Part shown: piece by piece, positions 14,530-16,282 of the stretch
How positions within the stretch are numbered: position 1 is the first letter of the stretch
How the letters are laid out: each line of letters begins with the position of its first letter
Assembly: GCA_021443825.1 (NCBI GenBank)
Contig: JABUTE010000165.1
Location: 1-16,282 of the forward strand
Length of the DNA: 16,282 bases
Direction of reading: 5' to 3'
From: Bacillota bacterium
GTDB lineage: Bacteria; Bacillota; Clostridia; Peptostreptococcales; Anaerovoracaceae
The notes under the pieces: model-generated
Told to the model about the DNA's origin: nothing
The model's input: only the letters and a program-made list of their open reading frames with translations
Database searches by the model: none
Translations under genes and position numbers: made by a program

Positions 14530-16012
14530 TACCGATCAAAAAAAGAATAGCTTTGCAGGCATCAAAAGCCTGCGCTTTCGTCTGACCACCACCTTTGTGG
14601 GCTTTGCCCTGGTGCTGATGGGCATGCTCTGGATCATGCAGGTAGGCTTTTTAGAGGAATACTACGAAATGTCCATGGAAAAGCGAGCGGAGCTGGGTCT
14701 TAAGATGATCGGCGCCGCCTATTCCACTCCCCCGGAGCTGGATATGGACAGCTTTTGCACCGTTTTGGGCAACCTTTCGGTGGAATCGGATATGTATATC
14801 TCCATCAAGGACACTGAGGGCCGTTTTTCCATCAGCTCCAATGACAGCCTGGAGATCGGCCGCACCTATAAGGCCAGCACCGTGCTGGTCATGGATGCCA
14901 TCACCCGCCTGACAGAAGCAGGGCAGCAGTCCATGAGCTACACCATCCACACGGGCAGCACCAATGCCGATATCCTGGTCAACGCCAGCATCGTCACCAG
15001 CCCTTACCGCAGCAGCATCTATCTGGTCACCATGACGCCCCTGACCCCTCTGGGGCCTGCGGTCACCATTCTGTCGGGCCAGCTGAAGCTGATCACCCTG
15101 ATCTCCATGGTGCTGGGCGCCTTCTTTGCCTTCCTTTATTCCAAGCGGATGGCAAAGCCGGTCATCGAGCTTTCCGAAAGCGCCCGCCAGCTGGCAAAGG
15201 GCAACTACGACGCCGACTTTTCCGTCACCGGTTATCTGGAGGTGGCAGAGCTTTCCGCCGCATTGCGCTATGCAGCCGACGAGCTTTCCAAATCGGATAA
15301 CCTGCGCAAAGACCTGTTGGCTAACGTCTCTCACGATCTGCGCACCCCTCTGACCATGATCAAGTCGTACGCGGAGCTGATCCGCGATATCTCCGGCGAA
15401 AACAAAGAGCGCAGAGACGAGCATCTGCAGGTCATCATCGAAGAGACCGACCGTCTGTCCGATCTGGTCGGCGATATCCTGGCCCTCTCCAAGCTGCAGG
15501 CCGGTACCGAAGAAATGGAGTTTAAGCCCTTCGATCTGCAGGAGGCCGCCAGAAGCATCGTCAACGTCTATAAGGTGCTGGAAGAGCAGGACGGCTTTAC
15601 CGTCAGCCTTTCCACCCTGCCCGAAACCGTCATCGTCAGCGGCGACGAGCGCAAGCTGCAGCAGGTCATGTCGAACCTTCTCTCCAATGCCATCCGCTAC
15701 AGCGGCGAAAGCAAGTCGGTCGAGATCTCTCTTTCCGAAGCAGACGGCCGCATCTGTTTTGCGGTCACCGATCACGGCATCGGCATCGACGAGGCCGATC
15801 AGGAGATGATCTGGAACCGCTATCAGAAGGCCAGCCGGCAGGGCACCCGCGCCAGAGGCACCGGAACCGGTCTTGGTCTTTCCATCGCCAAAGAGATCCT
15901 GGAGCGCCACGGCGCCCGCTACGGCGTGGAATCCAAAGTGGGCGAGGGCAGCTGCTTCTGGTTCAGTCTTCCGATTGCAGAAAAGACTATTGACGCAGAT
16001 ATGGTAGTGTGA
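14519..16012 (+). CDS. Membrane sensor histidine kinase
   Basis: This 497-residue kinase is the partner of the response regulator before it. It has a membrane segment (about 22-42), an extracytoplasmic sensor region (about 43-185) of unrecognised fold, a second membrane segment (about 189-208), a HAMP linker (about 209-262), a HisKA domain with phospho-accepting H272 in SHDLRTP, and an HATPase domain with N-box N386/N390, G1 DHGIGI (418-423) and G2 GTGTGLGL (447-454). All core motifs are intact. The start is most likely the TTG at 14519, inside the last codons of the regulator gene, because no ATG occurs before the first membrane segment. The ribosome binding site is weak, so coupling to upstream translation is probable. 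The sensed signal cannot be read from sequence. Confidence 0.92.
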   Translation: MKTDTDQKKNSFAGIKSLRFRLTTTFVGFALVLMGMLWIMQVGFLEEYYEMSMEKRAELGLKMIGAAYSTPPELDMDSFCTVLGNLSVESDMYISIKDTEGRFSISSNDSLEIGRTYKASTVLVMDAITRLTEAGQQSMSYTIHTGSTNADILVNASIVTSPYRSSIYLVTMTPLTPLGPAVTILSGQLKLITLISMVLGAFFAFLYSKRMAKPVIELSESARQLAKGNYDADFSVTGYLEVAELSAALRYAADELSKSDNLRKDLLANVSHDLRTPLTMIKSYAELIRDISGENKERRDEHLQVIIEETDRLSDLVGDILALSKLQAGTEEMEFKPFDLQEAARSIVNVYKVLEEQDGFTVSLSTLPETVIVSGDERKLQQVMSNLLSNAIRYSGESKSVEISLSEADGRICFAVTDHGIGIDEADQEMIWNRYQKASRQGTRARGTGTGLGLSIAKEILERHGARYGVESKVGEGSCFWFSLPIAEKTIDADMVV

Positions 16013-16033
16013 TATATTAATGAATTTCCTTCA

Positions 16034-16062
16034 TTGACTATTTTCTTTCCGCGCGATATAAT
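16034..16062 (+). promoter_or_regulatory. Near-consensus sigma-A promoter for the CarD-like gene
   Basis: The -35 TTGACT (16034-16039) and -10 TATAAT (16057-16062) have a 17-base spacer, the best promoter in the window. Start is predicted near 16069, just before the GGAGGG ribosome binding site (16070-16075). An AT-rich inverted repeat, AATGAA/TTCATT (16019-16024 and 16030-16035), overlaps the -35. Confidence 0.8.
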
Positions 16063-16080
16063 TGCTTTTGGAGGGAAAGT

Positions 16081-16254
16081 ATGTTTTCAATCGGAGATAA
16101 AGTCGTCTATCCCATGCACGGGGCAGGCGTTATCAAAACAATCGAAGAAAAAAAGATCCTGGGTGATATCAAAAGCTATTATATCCTTCACATCGCTCAC
16201 GGAAGCATGCAGGTCATGGTTCCTGTCGACGGTGCGTCCACAGGGCTGCGCTAG
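16081..16254 (+). CDS. CarD-family transcriptional regulator, N-terminal part ended by an in-frame TAG
   Basis: The first 57 residues match the RNA-polymerase-interacting domain of CarD/CdnL-type regulators: FSIGDKVVYPMHGAGVI, then a Glu/Lys-rich turn, YYILHI and MQVMVPVD. These proteins bind the RNA polymerase beta subunit and stabilise open promoter complexes, and are usually about 150-170 residues long. Here the frame meets TAG at 16252-16254 after GLR, where homologues continue with an Ile/Val-Asp type sequence. The same frame goes on after the stop with IVDPSSIDR to the window edge, so the stop looks like a substitution and not a natural end. GGAGGG five bases upstream and a near-consensus promoter are intact. 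It is a recent nonsense mutation, a sequence error or a recoded codon. TAG ends at least six other genes here, so general reassignment is unlikely. Confidence 0.75.
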   Translation: MFSIGDKVVYPMHGAGVIKTIEEKKILGDIKSYYILHIAHGSMQVMVPVDGASTGLR

Positions 16255-16282
16255 ATCGTCGACCCGTCTTCCATCGACCGGG
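16255..16282 (+). pseudogene. Continuation of the CarD-like frame after the TAG (runs off window)
   Basis: Read in the same frame, the bases after the TAG give IVDPSSIDR, which fits the expected continuation of CarD-family proteins after the GLR segment. The downstream alpha-helical, DNA-contacting domain would lie outside the window. It is called broken only because of the stop codon; no frameshift is seen. Confidence 0.5.

Noticed and set aside
14651..15910. 419-codon minus-strand frame opposite the sensor kinase
   Set aside because: The kinase motifs on the plus strand are complete, and the antisense product has no domain.
1..16282. CRISPR array, mobile element, prophage, tRNA or rRNA genes, or a defence system
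   Set aside because: No regularly spaced repeats, transposase or integrase motifs, or RNA gene signatures were seen on either strand.

Overview
The window (about 16.3 kb, fairly GC-rich) looks like ordinary chromosome of a Bacillota bacterium, most likely a member of the class Clostridia. The grounds are AGGAGG or AGAAAGGA ribosome binding sites before almost every gene, an SLH-domain surface protein, a CarD-type regulator, an EF-G paralogue of the kind common in clostridia, a clostridial-style M18 aminopeptidase, and RadA and Tag sequences of Gram-positive type. I cannot name the genus. No tRNA, rRNA, CRISPR array, insertion sequence, phage or conjugative gene was seen.

Layout. (1) 1-386 is the 3' end of asnS. 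(2) 470-5577, plus strand: an extended -10 promoter and a 5' stem-loop lead into an EF-G-like GTPase whose G4 motif has lost its Asp. After a terminator come a membrane-anchored coiled-coil M23 endopeptidase and a secreted Ig/SLH surface protein, a cell-envelope pair. (3) 5578-10203 is a peptide-related block in alternating orientation: an M18 aminopeptidase (minus), an MFS transporter (plus, divergent from it) and an M20 peptidase (minus, convergent with the transporter). Bidirectional terminators separate the convergent ends, and two copies of a degenerate GC-rich intergenic element lie beside them. (4) 10204-10675 is a 472-base gap holding the M20 promoter, a thrice-repeated octamer, an orphan minus-strand terminator and an AT-rich, possibly degraded stretch. 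(5) 10676-13761, plus strand: an unlisted 28-residue membrane peptide, tag (3-methyladenine glycosylase I), a pyridoxal/pyridoxamine kinase and radA, so two of the four concern DNA repair. (6) 13855-16012 is an OmpR-type response regulator with an overlapping sensor kinase that uses a TTG start. (7) From 16081, a CarD-family regulator under a near-consensus promoter is interrupted by an in-frame TAG after 57 codons.

I see no clearly new multi-gene system. The points most worth a second look are the amber-interrupted CarD gene, the 28-residue membrane peptide before tag, the EF-G paralogue with a broken guanine-specificity motif and a hairpin at its transcript start, the repeated TTCACA boxes before the two-component operon, and the two-copy intergenic element. 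Promoter, operator and hairpin calls come from reading the sequence by eye, without folding or database searches.
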